From positions 12,414,297 through 12,478,296 of the forward strand of contig OZ022342.1 of the NCBI GenBank assembly GCA_963989245.1: a DNA stretch of 64,000 nucleotides, read 5' to 3'. The DNA is from Nansenia antarctica. Its lineage: Eukaryota > Chordata > Actinopteri > Argentiniformes > Microstomatidae. Positions 38,441 to 49,990 of the stretch are shown here, one piece after another. The notes below the pieces were generated by a model. That model was not told where the DNA came from. It saw only the letters and a list, made by a program, of their open reading frames with translations, and ran no database searches. Position 1 is the stretch's first letter; each line of letters opens with the position of its first letter. Position numbers and translations under genes: made by a program.

Positions 38441-41400
38441 TAGCTACTTCATAGAACATACATTTGGGGAGCCTTTACACGTAACTAAAGAAATGTTTCT
38501 TAGAATCATTCCTGAAAGCTGTAAAATTCCATGTAATTCATTGTCTACTGAGACAATGTGTATTATTTCCTCAGGGTCAGAACTATAAAGTTAGTCAAAC
38601 TGTTCAAACCTATATTCTACTGTACCAATCCACAGACCACTCTCAGTCCTACTGCATATTCAGACGCATTTGTATCCATATATATTCCTACCCACTCCAC
38701 CCCTCCCTGTAGTTCAGCTAGTGGTCTATAGTATTTGCTCTCTCGTCATTACACATCCCAAGACACTAACTTACTTTCCTATTCCACTCTTTTTTCTCCT
38801 CCAGGATTAAAAGTACCTAAATGACTAATGGCTCCTTTTAGTGATGCATGAGTTGTGTCTACTGAGGGAAGTCAGGCAGGAGCTAAATAAACAGCGTAGT
38901 AGGATGCAATAAATTTCAACCGCAAGTTCCCTAGTCTGACTCCCATTACAGGTGTTGGGCCTAAACCAGCAACATCTGGAAGTTTGAAGAGTTGGGAATC
39001 AATTCCAGACCTATTTGCTTGTAAAGGTAAACAGAACAGAGCGGTTCTAATTAAAGATGCAGTTGTGATGCTTTTATGCCAGGAGTACACTGCAACATTT
39101 TTGAATGACTCGTTGCTGACCAGTTTTCAGAATCAAATCCTAACTTCATTGTTGAGGGTCAGGACATTGTTACTTGCACAGTGTGTCTCACAGGGTCAAT
39201 GAAGTCTGATCGATATACAAATAAATCGTGCTCAAATCACATACAAGAAATGTGAAAATGTAAGCTTCCATCATGCAGTGTCTACACTCTGCTTACCATT
39301 GAACATCAATAGAATCAAATAGAAGTGTGACATGTTTACCATTATGAAGATTTGTTCAATTGTACAGTGTGTTTCTGGTAGTATCATTTCATCAAAACTC
39401 ATCTTGATGGTGTTGAACCGTATAGCTATCAGATACAAACTGTTAGTCAACTGATAGTCAACCAACTTCCAAGACATGATGGTGGAGTGAGGAACTATAG
39501 TCAAGGCTGAAGTTAATGAAAACTCTAGTTTGCCTAAAGATCAACAAGGGAAGCAGTAGTCGAAAATGGGCCATGTTACAGCGAAACTGAATATCAGAAT
39601 TGACCTGAGATGAAAGACGCTGAACAACTCCCAATTTCACAAACATATTTTTACATCTGTTAATTTGGATCCATGCAGTAACCATAAAAAAGGTTCAGAA
39701 AGTGAGGACAAAATGTTTTTGCAACTCCTACTATGGCTGAGGTTCCTTTGTAGGGTTGATGAAATAGAAGCCTGCAGCAACCTTGCAAAAGGAATCATGG
39801 GGCCTCAGTCCCAGAGTTTGACCACAAATTGTTTTTATTAAAGCCTGTAAATGTATTTCAGTAACAGAGCACCCCAGCCCCTGTCTGAGAGGGAAGGGCA
39901 GCTTCTCTTTATTAAAGACTTGCTGTATGGCCCTTCTCAGTCAGCTGTTGCATTCAAGCTTCAGCTTCATCACCTACTGTATGTATATAAACCTAGGGCA
40001 ACCACCATGGGCCTTACTCCAAAGGCAGTCACCTCGCCTACCCTCTTTTCACGTTGTGATGGGGAGTTAATTGGTTCAGCTCGAAGCCGTTAGGTGCAAT
40101 TACTGAGCAAAGTGAACAAGAAGGGTGTCTGTGTCCTAATCCAACAAAACTGCACGATTGATACCAGATTTGAAAACATCTGCAGGTGGAAGTAATTAGG
40201 TTGTTAATGGCAGCATCAGTAGGGGCAGAATATTCAGAAGGCTCACGCAATTTGGTCAAGTGAGTTAAAGCTAGGTAAATCTGATGTTTTTGAACTGTAT
40301 TCTACAAAGCTCTTTTCCATGTTTACCTTTTAAAAAGGAAAGTCAACAGAGTGTTATTAATATAGTAGACTTCAAAGGAGACTTAAAGGTCATGATGAAT
40401 TGGTAGCCATCAAGAAATAAGAACATTCAGTGAAGAGTGTTGTATCAGTCCAAAGAAAGCATTTTATTTTTTCTACATGTCTATTTCACATTTGGTTTGT
40501 TTACAAGCATATGCATTGCTTAGGCATGTTTTCAAATTGTCAGTGGCTATCAAGGGCAGCAACACAGAAAACTACATGCTGGACCTTTAAATGTGATGTT
40601 TAACCCTAAGATGTATTTAGTGAGAATATGAGTAGAGGATATGAACATGCTGTGGATATCAAAATAATTACCTAAGCACCGTGGTAACCCACTTAATTGA
40701 TATGACGCCAACCCAGTCTTTAACCACCAAATTGTTTAGCATACTTGGTAGAACTTGATGTTCAAATAAGAACATTTGTATTTCCGAAAATCTGCAAGAA
40801 GACAGTTTAACCACTGCTTTTTACATTATGCCCATGGCTATTGGCAAAATGCAATGAAATCACTACCTCCCGTTAACTTGAATAGGCATTAATCCATCTG
40901 CCAAGTCCTTCAACTGTGGCACAATAATTTCACTGCAATTTTTCGTACTTAGTTGTGATCTGAACTTGGATGTTTTAGAAATAGCTGATGCTGTTAGGCT
41001 GGTCATTTGGAATCCCTGTAGCAGATAGTGTGGTCATTGAGTCATTTGGTGGGTTGCAGAGTAGATGTGCTGCTCTGTGCTGAATAGTTGTTTAGTATAG
41101 TTCAAGGAAACAGCTTGTGGGCATTGATTAGGTCAATGTCATGTTATTCTTCTCATGCTGCCAGAATGTTGTTGTTTCTCTTGTTAACGCCTATATGAGG
41201 GGAGAAGGAACAAACATGAAACCATAGTTCTACTGCCTCTTCATTCAGGGTGCAAGTATTGGCTAGAAAAAATATGATGGCATTTATAGTACTTTCTAGC
41301 TGACAAAGGCCAAAGGCAACACCCTGGACCTTAGGTCTCCATTCAATTATATGGCTTGATGTGCTTGTTAAGTCACCTCCGTTGCCCCCATTCAACCCCC

Positions 41401-41818
41401 CCCCCCAAAAGTGGGACTATTTTCATGAACTGAGTCAATATTCTTTGAATAAGAAAATCTCTCTCTCTCTTGAATAAATATGTCACCTGGTTCTTGGGTG
41501 CTCATACTTAGAAGGCACAATATAAATGATACTAGAGCCTGAAGTCAACCATTAACTTTCTCGTCAGGTCTCCCTCAGTGGCTACCCTGGCACTGCTAAT
41601 ATTCTGCATGGGGGAATTTCTGTCTCGCACCACTCACTGACTTTACATTGGCCAATTTAGTTTGCTATAAATCCACTTTCTGGTAGTATAATGTATACAT
41701 AGACAGACCTAATGAATCCATCAAGGTATCTCCATCAGTGGTGTAATAAACCATGTGATCCACACATTTCTGTCTCGTTCATCTTTGTTAGTAAAACAAT
41801 ATTAGCCTGGTGTGTATG
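38441..41818. other. No gene seen
   Basis: Long stretch of AT-rich, mostly complex sequence with only small open frames. A C run lies at 41396-41406 and a short (CT)n at 41460-41471. No RNA gene or element could be supported. Confidence 0.5.
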
Positions 41819-41820
41819 TA

Positions 41821-42209
41821 CAGTGCATTGTGGAAAGTATTCGGACCCCTTCACTTTTTCCAAATTTTGTTGTGATATAGCCTCAATTTCAAATGAATTA
41901 AATAAAAAAATAATTTGCCATCAATCCACACACAATACCCAAGAATGACAAAGTGAAACCACTTTTTTTTTTAATTTCTGTAAATGTATTACAATTGAAC
42001 TACAGAAATATCTCATGTGTATAAGTATTCAGACACTTTGCAATGACACTCGTAAAAATGCAAAAATATCAACAAATCACTCTAATCACTAAGTTTAATT
42101 CAGTCTTAATGCAAGGATAATAGTTCATGACATTTTGGAATCAATATCTTTGTTTTTATAGGGTCTCTGATTTGCATAGGAATTACACACTGTGTGGATC
42201 AGGTTGTTA
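41821..42209 (-). mobile_element. Tc1-type MITE arm, reverse orientation
   Basis: It starts after TA with CAGTGCATTGTGGAAAGTAT and runs TTCGGACCCCTTCACTTTTT, then ATTTGCCATCAATCCACACA, to ATCAGGTTGTTACTAG. All of these are the reverse complement of the 15320-15738 and 44025-44471 copies. The inner end is cut where the hAT sequence begins. Confidence 0.85.
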
Positions 42210-42730
42210 CTAGAGGTGGGACACGATAAAAAAAAAGTCTAATTAATTAGAGGCTTTGTAATTAATTAATTGAATTTAATCGCATTTTAATCGCATATCA
42301 ATAGTTGACACGAGAAGCAACAGTTTTCAATTCAAATGGATTTGGTATGCGAGTGAATCAATGAATAGACATAAGTTTAAAGCAGTAAAATCCTGTTTAT
42401 TTTAGCTACACAGACCAACAGATCAGACAACGTACCTAACCTAATGTTACACTAACCCTCCTCTACCCACCCAAATATCCTTGGTCAAAATAATAAACAG
42501 ACCAACAGTTTAACATAAAGTCACAAGTGCCATCTAAAATGGTAACAAAAAAAACAGTACCCTTCACAGTAACAACAAACCCATTGGTCTCTCTTTCAGC
42601 CAGTTGCTGAGACAAACTAGCCTGTTTACATTTTCAGAGCTCAAGGCTGCCCTCTTTTTTTGCACTGTTGTCTGCAAGGGAGAAAAGTCTCTCACAAGGG
42701 ACAGAAGTGGCAGGGCTGGCCAAATGACTT
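42210..42730 (-). pseudogene. hAT transposase C-terminal fossil, minus strand
   Basis: The left boundary AGAGGTGGGACACGATAAAA with AATTAATTAGAGGC is the terminal region of a known fish hAT-type repeat. On the minus strand, at about 42716-42585, the frame reads PATSVPCERLFSLADNSAKK and then, after a one-base shift, KRAALSSENVNRLVCLSNWL. P-E-R-FS and K-R-x-LS-NV-LV-L are the hallmarks of the hAT dimerisation domain. The shift lies in a run of seven T on the plus strand (42655-42661). The rest of the transposase is absent. Confidence 0.85.
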
Positions 42731-42817
42731 TTTTTTTTTTAAAAATGCATTAAAAAGGTTAACACATAATTCTTTCTATCAGGCGAAAGGGAACAAGGGG
42801 AGTGATATACAGTAGGT

Positions 42818-43132
42818 GTGCACAGCTTTCCTACCGATAAGAAGAGGAGAAAGCAGTGGGAAGATGCATGTGGACGAACCCAACTGCCTAAAGATGCGCG
42901 TCTTTGTTTTTGCCACTTTTCCGAAGATGCATTCGAGGCATTTAATCGACCAACGCTAATGAAAGAGCTCACATGTGCCGTTACCTGTAAGCGAAGACTT
43001 AAACCGAATTCCGTGCCTACAATTTCCCCCCCACAAGGAGTCTAAACGGCCTCGGGTAGCGAGTGAAGAGCGCGTCAGGAATCGGCTAAGACAGGATACT
43101 CTGGATGCTCTCTTGCTAAGAGGATGTAGCAC
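42818..43132 (+). pseudogene. THAP zinc-finger fossil, plus strand
   Basis: From 42818 the plus frame reads HSFPTDKKRRKQWEDACGR, then DARLCFCHFSEDAFEAFN, then LKPNSVPTI. FP-x(3)-RR-x-W, C-x(2)-HF-x-DF and the AVPTIF-like box are the conserved landmarks of the THAP DNA-binding finger. The N-terminal CxxC pair is lost: an in-frame stop lies just upstream. The frame stops at 43043-43045, but one base over, past a run of eight C (43026-43033), it continues HKESKRPRVASEERVRNRLR up to 43132. There a LINE tail begins. After the LINE, near 43572, comes TNVATQTDMATS in an open frame, a string typical of THAP proteins. It derives from a P-type transposon or a THAP gene copy. Confidence 0.8.
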
Positions 43133-43510
43133 TATGAATGAATGAATGAATGGTCTTTATTGTCATTGATATAGGACAGGTACCAAACAACGACATTTGG
43201 GAGGGGGGGCTCCCCTGGTGCTAGGAAAAAAATACTAAAAAACAAGAAGGGAAAAGAGCTGGTTTACATAAATAAAGGCTATGTACACTATCCACTATAC
43301 TATACTATACAAATAAAACACTGTGCTGTACTCTATGCTATGCTATACCTATTCTAACATTTCCTATCTCTGAACCTTATGTACCCGAGGGTTGTCATAT
43401 TGCACATAGTATTATTGCACATTCATTTAAAGTGTCGCAGTTTGCAGGTTTGAAATGTTCACAGTTGTGTTTCAGTATTGCACTTGATTTCAATCTAAAT
43501 CTAAACTAAC
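43133..43510 (-). mobile_element. LINE 3' end inserted in the THAP fossil, minus strand
   Basis: The left boundary TGAATGAATGAATGAATGGT is a simple tail, followed by CTTTATTGTCATTGATATAG. Read in reverse, this is the usual end of fish LINE messages (ACAATAAAG then a short tandem tail). Further right come TATTGCACATTCATTTAAAG and TCAGTATTGCACTTGATTTC. No ORF is retained. Confidence 0.65.
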
Positions 43511-44024
43511 GCAACACCACCAGCAGACACTTCCCTGACCATGGGGAGGTAAGTGTGCAGTGTTCTCCAACGAAGACTAATGTAGCAACTCAGACGGATA
43601 TGGCGACATCTGGGTCAAAATACGGATTAAGGATTTTTAACATAATGAACATATTTCATGTCTTTCTACCAACATATTTTAGTAGGAGATGGCAACTAGA
43701 GCGTATTAAGGCCTACATGTTTTAATAACCAGGGTTCCCTTTAAAGGAAACATTGTCAATCTCATATCCATTGTGTTTGCAACAATGAATTCAAGTGATT
43801 CAGCAAAGAAAGTGACTGTAAATGTGTTTATTTGGTTTTACTACAAAGCACTACGTTTAGTGCAAATCCAGCACATGCAATGCAGTTTCTGCACCATCTC
43901 TTGTGTGAAGAATAGAGGTAGCTGCATCAAGTTATGGGTATATTTGTGACTGGCAGGGACTGAGGAGTTTGTCAGGATGAAGAGAAAATGGTAGAATTTG
44001 TTGAGTTGGTAGTGGCATCCTAAT
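43511..44024. other. Interior of the composite; no intact gene
   Basis: It includes the likely continuation of the THAP fossil near 43560-43620 and AT-rich sequence thereafter. No transposon end could be recognised before the right Tc1 arm. Confidence 0.45.
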
Positions 44025-44107
44025 ATACAGTGTGTAATTGATTCCTAAGCAAATCAGAGACCCTATAAAAGATATTAATACCAAAATGACATGAACTATT
44101 GTTCTTG

Positions 44108-44143
<36 letters not shown>

Positions 44144-44471
44144 ATTAGACTTATATAGCGCTAGTCACTCAAAGACGCTTGAGTGTCCATTAAGATGTTC
44201 AACTTATTGAGTCATTTGTTGATGACATCTTTGAATTTTAGCACATTTTAAGAGTATCATAGCAAAGGGTCTGAATGCTTGCGCACATTCTTCTATTTAC
44301 ATTTGAGTACATTTACAGAAATTAAAAAAAACATATTTTCACTTTGTCATTCTGGGGTACTGTGTGTGGATTTATGGCACATTATTTTAATTTAATCCAT
44401 TTTAAATTGAGTCTATAACACAACACAATGTGGAAAAAGTGAAGGGGGCTGAATACTTTCCGAATGCACTG
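44025..44471 (+). mobile_element. Tc1-type MITE arm, forward orientation, with internal tail insertion
   Basis: Shares AGTGTGTAATTGATTCCTAA, GCAAATCAGAGACCCTATA and the end CACTTTGTCATTCTGGGGTA, GTGGAAAAAGTGAAGGGGGC, TTTCCGAATGCACTG with the other Tc1-type copies. TA follows at 44472-44473. An (AAT)n tract with ACATTAGACTTATATAGCGC (44111-44183) interrupts it: the reversed tail of a LINE or SINE. Its outer end forms an inverted pair with 41821. Confidence 0.85.
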
Positions 44472-44473
44472 TA

Positions 44474-47224
44474 AATTAAGGATGTGTATCTCAAGCATTT
44501 TGTTCCAGAGAAGTAAAAAAAAGGAAGGTAGATTGGTGTTGAATGCTACATCTGATCATGTCAAATAACCTCTAGCACTAAATGTTCAGCTAGCACATTT
44601 CATTTCTTGGCAAATAATGAGTCTATTTTTATCAATCTAACACAATCTTTGTTATGCATTCAGCATGTCTCTAATACAACAGAGACCTTTTTTAACCTCT
44701 CTTCAAAGACAAGCAGCTACAAGTCTCAATCTAATAAGTGGGATGCTCCGAGTCTTGAGAACATAATAAAAAATAAATTAGATTAGTCTCTGCATCTGTG
44801 GAAGCAGTCTGAGCAAGGGCAGTTTTATTCTTTAAAGCAAATCAAGAACTGTTTATAATCAACATCTTGTAGTAGGGGAGAACTGAGGAAATTGTTAAAT
44901 GTTTTGCAACTCAACCTAGTCCAGTCATTTATTTATTTATTTTGATCAGAAACTTACATCTGTCGACTAATCATTCATACATTTGGATCACAGCATTAAT
45001 TTAAATCCAGGAAGTCTGAGGAGCAGGGTGTAAGTTTGTTGAAACTCTGCAACCTCTGACCACTGCAGCGAAATTCAACGAAGTTCCAAGCAACATCACC
45101 CCCCCCCCCTAATAATAATATAACACCCCAGAAATGGGCTTGCAGTGTTGGAAGCTAGCTGTTGTGTTTCTGTATGTGCGCATGGTCCGCTTCATGTTTA
45201 TATGCAAACCGAGTGTTGGGTAACACACTTTGGAAAACAGTTTTCCAGACCAAAACAGCATTCGTAAGTATTTCTTTCAAGGGATCTCATTCCTTTATTG
45301 CTATCGATTTAAAAATAGGCATTACAACCATTAGGAAGCTTTTAGAGAACTTGATTGTTACATACTGGACCTTTGAAAAAACTCAATGTTCACCCACAGA
45401 TTGAGGAATGTGATTCAGAGTCACAAAGGTAGTGGTCACTCCCATCTGTACAGTCCTTGTGTGCCCAGGACTTGCACAACACTATTACAATTGCCCCCAT
45501 GTAACTGACACACTGTGTCACTATTTCCCACACCCTAACCCTTACCCTAGCAGCCATGACAAACCATACTAGCTAGCTGGCAACAATTCTGACACATGTC
45601 AATCATGTCACTTTGTAGCCAACAGCACCGTAATCATAATGATACAAGTTAAGACAAACAGAAGAAAAATACTGTAGATCCAAAAAGTTTCATTTACCCC
45701 CAAAAAACTACTTTCCCCAATAAAACCTGCAGATGGTGAGATATTTCACTGAATCTTTTCATGCAGGGAGTAAACCTAAATATGCTGAGTGAGTTTCATT
45801 CTCTCTAACTTGTTTCTGATTGGAGGAAAGCAGGGTGTTACAATTTACCCCTGTTACATTTGTCCCCAGTCTCCCCTACGTTGAATTCCATGTACTGTCC
45901 TTAGAAGGCCTGATACACCGGGACAGGTATAACTATTGGATACATGACCTTGATCTGTCATACGGCCATGACGGCAGAGTCTCAGGCACTCCATAAGTCA
46001 CCATTATTCAGTAGCCGAGGTCCTATAAGTCACATAACATCAATTGGAGGTTGATTTAGTGATATAGTCTAAATGCAAAGTTCAAACACTAGTTCACAAA
46101 CCTGTCATGTACCTGTGTCTGGGACTCACTCACTCCGGAACTCTCTCTCTCAAACTCGTTTGTCTTTTGATGATGTGTCATTTTCAGGTTAGTATGACTC
46201 TGGGATTCATTTCAAGGAGGGTAATAGAGAGGGAAAAATGCAATTTGAAAAAGTTGCCAGGCAATGCAAGCCATTGCAGAAGTGATTAAGCTTAACCAGT
46301 TAATTATACATTTGCATTTCCATCAAAATAAATACAAGTGCAGGGAATACAGCGAGAAGAAGCCATGAGAGTCATCATCATCTGAACGGCATGATGAGAA
46401 CGATAATGAAGGAACGGCAGCCTCACTCATATGATTCCCGAATAACTTTTTCGAAGCCAGGGTTTGCTTTATTGCCTCGAGTTACCGACTCTGTTCACTC
46501 CCAGAAGACTGGTGGAGTCAAGTGGAAATCATGCTATTGGCACCAAACACAAGCGGCTAATTAACATTCATCACCCAAAACGGCTCTCTGAAGCAGGGCC
46601 CCTCTCTCTCTCCCTCTCTTCTCTTTTACTCTCACCGAACACAGAAAAGTATTACAGAGACAAAAAAGGTCTCTGTTGCTAGGTTCAAAATCTTTGAGTC
46701 TACTGTTGATATAGCGGACAGAGCTACAGCATAATGAGGTAGGATTATGACAGTGACTAGGCATGGCAGACAACCTCCCACTCCTTTATGATGTAAACAG
46801 ATGTACAACTACAACAGTGTAACCACAACCCCCTAGGGTGCAGTGTGATTTTCTCATTCGTGAAATCTATCTCAGTCGACTGTTGTGCCCAACGCTGCCT
46901 TACCACAGCAGCCTATCCTATTGTAATTAAGTAGCTGAATGATTTGCCTCATTATACGATTGATATGTTTTGTGGGGGTTTATTTTTTACTGATGAGAAC
47001 TCCTGGCGGGCAGTGTGGATGTTAAAGCATATGACAGACATGACATCGCCATCTATCTAGTCCTGCTGATTGTGGCTGGGTCGTGACTATGTGCTAATGG
47101 AGTGTCCTTTTAAAAGACAGATTTTAAACATGCTTTTCACACTTCTCAGGCAAAAACACCAACATTATTTTTTGCTTGATCTGTGAAGTGCTCAGGGTAT
47201 GTGATAGACATTTACAAATAAAAT

Positions 47225-47226
<2 letters not shown>
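44474..47226. other. No gene seen
   Basis: AT-rich, with a C run at 45101-45109. Open frames are short. Nothing can be supported. Confidence 0.5.
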
Positions 47227-47295
<69 letters not shown>

Positions 47296-47296
47296 T
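47227..47296. repeat. (ATT)n microsatellite
   Basis: About 23 ATT units, joined directly to the reversed AAGCTGCAAGCAG-type repeat boundary (AGGGGTCTAAGC). This suggests that the tract is a retrotransposon or MITE tail that expanded. Confidence 0.95.
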
Positions 47297-47640
47297 TAGG
47301 GGTCTAAGCAGAACGCTGTGCAGAACCATATTGTAATTGTTGGCATTACCTATTATTATGATTATTATTATTATTATTATGCATCCACCATGTTTGCAAT
47401 GTAATGCAGATAACTTTCACATGGTAACGTATAGTAGCTTGCAAATTGGCACAATGGAAAAGGGTTGTCGGCCACACCCTGTCATGTCATGCCATCTGGC
47501 CACAAGGTGGTGCGTTACCATGGAATTGAACATTTGGAAAGGCCACAACCCTCACCCTGTATGACAGAATTCTGAAATTTGGTACACAAACATGAATTTT
47601 CTGCCACTTTGAATTTTGTGAAAAGCAAACTGCATCTCCT
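47297..47640 (-). repeat. Interspersed repeat, reverse orientation
   Basis: It starts AGGGGTCTAAGCAGAACGCT. It includes a second shorter (ATT)n at 47350-47380 and GCCATCTGGCCACAAGGTGG, TGAAATTTGGTACACAAACA. The TTTGGTACACA and CACAAGGTGGCG strings are recurrent in fish repeats of the AAGCTGCAAGCAG type. No coding content. Confidence 0.45.
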
Positions 47641-47889
47641 CTGCAACCACTGGATCAGATCTGAATAATAAGTAATTTACAGCATCCATGGAACAAGTTC
47701 TATCAACACAAACTCATTCAGCCAAGCAGCTCAAACAGCGTGACCCCTCAGAACCAATAAACCCTTTAATGAGGGTATCCTATCATTTACATGCTTAGAA
47801 ATCAATCATGGTGAGGTGATTCTATAGCAAACTTGGCAAACATAACACTCTCATCGGGACATGTAGAATCATCTGATCTGTGATATAGC

Positions 47890-48114
47890 AGCGCTATAAC
47901 AAGCACATGGTTATATCAGCAGGGGATTTCAACCACTCTAATCTGAGGACTGTACTTCCAAAATTCCACCAACATGACTCTTGACCATGTTTATTACCAC
48001 ATCGCTGAGGGCTACAAAACCATTCCCCTCCCCCACCAAGGGCAATCAGACCACATCTCTTTGTTCCTACTCCCCGAAATACACTCCACTCATCAGATGT
48101 GTGAAACGAACAAT
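47890..48114 (+). pseudogene. LINE endonuclease-domain fossil, plus strand (first part)
   Basis: GTTATATCAGCAGGGGATTT codes for VISAGDFNHSNLRTVLPKFH (from 47910). After a small deletion and frameshift it continues TLDHVYYHIAEGYKTIPLPH, GQSDHISLFLLPE. AGDFN, LDHVY and SDH are the catalytic-motif regions of the APE-type endonuclease found in fish non-LTR retrotransposons. The frame then runs into an unrelated insertion at about 48115 and resumes at 48951. Confidence 0.85.
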
Positions 48115-48950
48115 AGGTGCGTTTCCATAAAACATTCTGATTCGAATTTCAGTTTGAGATCATTTGCACGAGAAATTGTATGGAAACGGCTTGATTTGCA
48201 TAAACTCGATGCGAATCAACTCTAATTCGCACAAAGTCGATACGCTCGCTTGAGGTGTTTTTTACCTTATGCGAATCACCTCTGATTTGCATCAAGTTTT
48301 ATGGAAACAGGTCATTTGAATAAACTCTGACATAGCGACTCAGCTGTTTCTGCTGTCTGCGTCTTCCTGGTTATTCCCTTACGCGTGATGAAAACATGTC
48401 TTAGATGGCAAACAGCAAATAAATGCCACGAGATGTCCAACAAAGGATTTGACAAACCCTGGCCGATTTTGCGCAACATTTGGAAGAGTCTGAAGCAGCG
48501 GAGAGTCTACAGATATTATGTTTACAGATATCGCACTGCTGGAGATGCACACCACACTTTGTTAAAAGAAATAAAGCTTTATTGTACTTTTCAAAATATT
48601 TCGTATGTGTTTTTTGCATTGCAGTTGGGAGAGTTCTTTGCATCAAACTATATACATGTAAATACTGACGAAATACTCTGACGAAATTACGTTTTACGTA
48701 GCCTAGCTAACTAGCCAAACTTTTCTTTGTCGTTGGACAGTCTACTGCATGGCCAATGCTAGCTAGTTCGTTTGTTCACTTACCACGTCTATATACCACG
48801 TCATCCTCTGACGAAATAACGTTTTACGTAGCCTAGCTTATTCGTTCCAACCAAGTTAATGGAAACGCTCTGCATTTCATGATTTGCATTTCGAAATTTG
48901 CGTAACTTTTATGGAAACACCCAGCTTGATTCGCATTTTCGCATGGAAAC
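48115..48950. mobile_element. 836-bp repeat inserted in the LINE fossil
   Basis: The boundaries are set by the two halves of the LINE frame. The left end has GTGCGTTTCCATAAAACATT and the right end TTCGCATGGAAAC, with GTTTCCAT/ATGGAAAC as short inverted ends. Many further copies of ATGGAAAC and of GATTCGCAT or GATTTGCAT lie inside. A 33-base block, CTCTGACGAAATTACGTTTT and on to AGCCTAGCT, occurs at 48677 and again near 48806 with one change. A 98-codon frame (48385-48681) has no known domain. Probably a non-autonomous DNA transposon. Confidence 0.65.
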
Positions 48951-49304
48951 AAGACAGTTATAACCTGGACTGAGGAAGCCGGCACCACACTGAATCAGCT
49001 GCTTGACACAGCCCTCTGGCCCCAACTCACAGCTCAGGCCACTCAGGACCACCACACGGACCTTGATCTGTACACCTCTTCTGTTATGGATTACGTCAAG
49101 GAATGTGGTGACAAAGTTACCAGCTACAAGCGGTTAAAGACCTTCCCCAACCAGAAACCCTGGATGAACAGAGAGGTCTGTTCACTGCTGAAGGCACGCA
49201 ACACTGCCTTTAAAGCAGGCGACACAGAGGCCTACAGCTTAGCCAGGGCTAGTCTGAAGATGGGCATCAAGGAGGCCAAGCTCAATCACAGACCTAAACG
49301 TTGA
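48951..49304 (+). pseudogene. LINE linker-region fossil, plus strand (second part)
   Basis: The open plus frame from 48951 reads KTVITWTEEAGTTLNQLLD, then DLDLYTSSVMDYVKECGDKV, then TFPNQKPWMNREVCSLLKAR and ARASLKMGIKEAK before a stop at 49302-49304. YTSSV-DY, FPNQKPWM and LL-AR-x-AF are the conserved stretch between endonuclease and reverse transcriptase in a common fish LINE family. No reverse-transcriptase sequence follows, so the copy is 3'-truncated. The frame is continuous across 117 codons, so this part has decayed little. Confidence 0.88.
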
Positions 49305-49925
49305 ATAAAGCCAGCTCCCTATGTAACCACGTAGGGCAATGTCCGTTGCCATGGGAACATGAATGCTGTTTCCTGATTGACTGAAGACGTTCTATAGAAT
49401 CTGGACGTTCAGCTGCAACTGAACAATGTCAAATCGCTGGCAATGCCGTCGCTTGATTGCTGCGCTTAGATGTGACCTGGGCTTTAATATATGCTTAATG
49501 TAAAGTGTTACCAAATCATTTTAATAGCATTTGGTTTCTTTGTCATCAATTCAATAGCCTCTGAGAGGGAAACTTGTATTTAGAGTTTTACTGCTACAGC
49601 AGATCATGGGGTGGTGTAGTTAGTTAATAACTAGTGTGCACCACATTTTAAATTATGTTTTTTTTCATATGGTTCAGAGACATAGCCACTTAATTAGTGT
49701 TTGGGCCACTTATATTAGATGATTATGACACTGGAAGCCTCTTCAGCTGGCTCTTGTCAATCAAGATTCGCTCCAAGTAAGAACTCGGCAGCATAACGCT
49801 ATGACCATCATACTCTAGTATGATTTATTGGACCCACTACATTAGAGCACATACAGTACCAGACTGTAATTAAGTGACTGTAAAATTTGTTATACATAAA
49901 ATACTGTAGATCCAAAAAAGAAGTG
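49305..49925. other. No gene seen
   Basis: Ordinary sequence downstream of the LINE break. No supported feature. Confidence 0.5.
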
Positions 49926-49952
49926 TCTAGAAAAGCGCTATATAAGTCTAAT

Positions 49953-49990
<38 letters not shown>
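49926..49990 (+). repeat. LINE/SINE 3' tail with (ATT)n
   Basis: TAGAAAAGCGCTATATAAGT then CTAATGT and (ATT)n. This AAGCGCTATATAA tail is the one carried by the 5429 SINE and seen reversed at 44143-44183. The element body is not recognisable. Confidence 0.75.
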
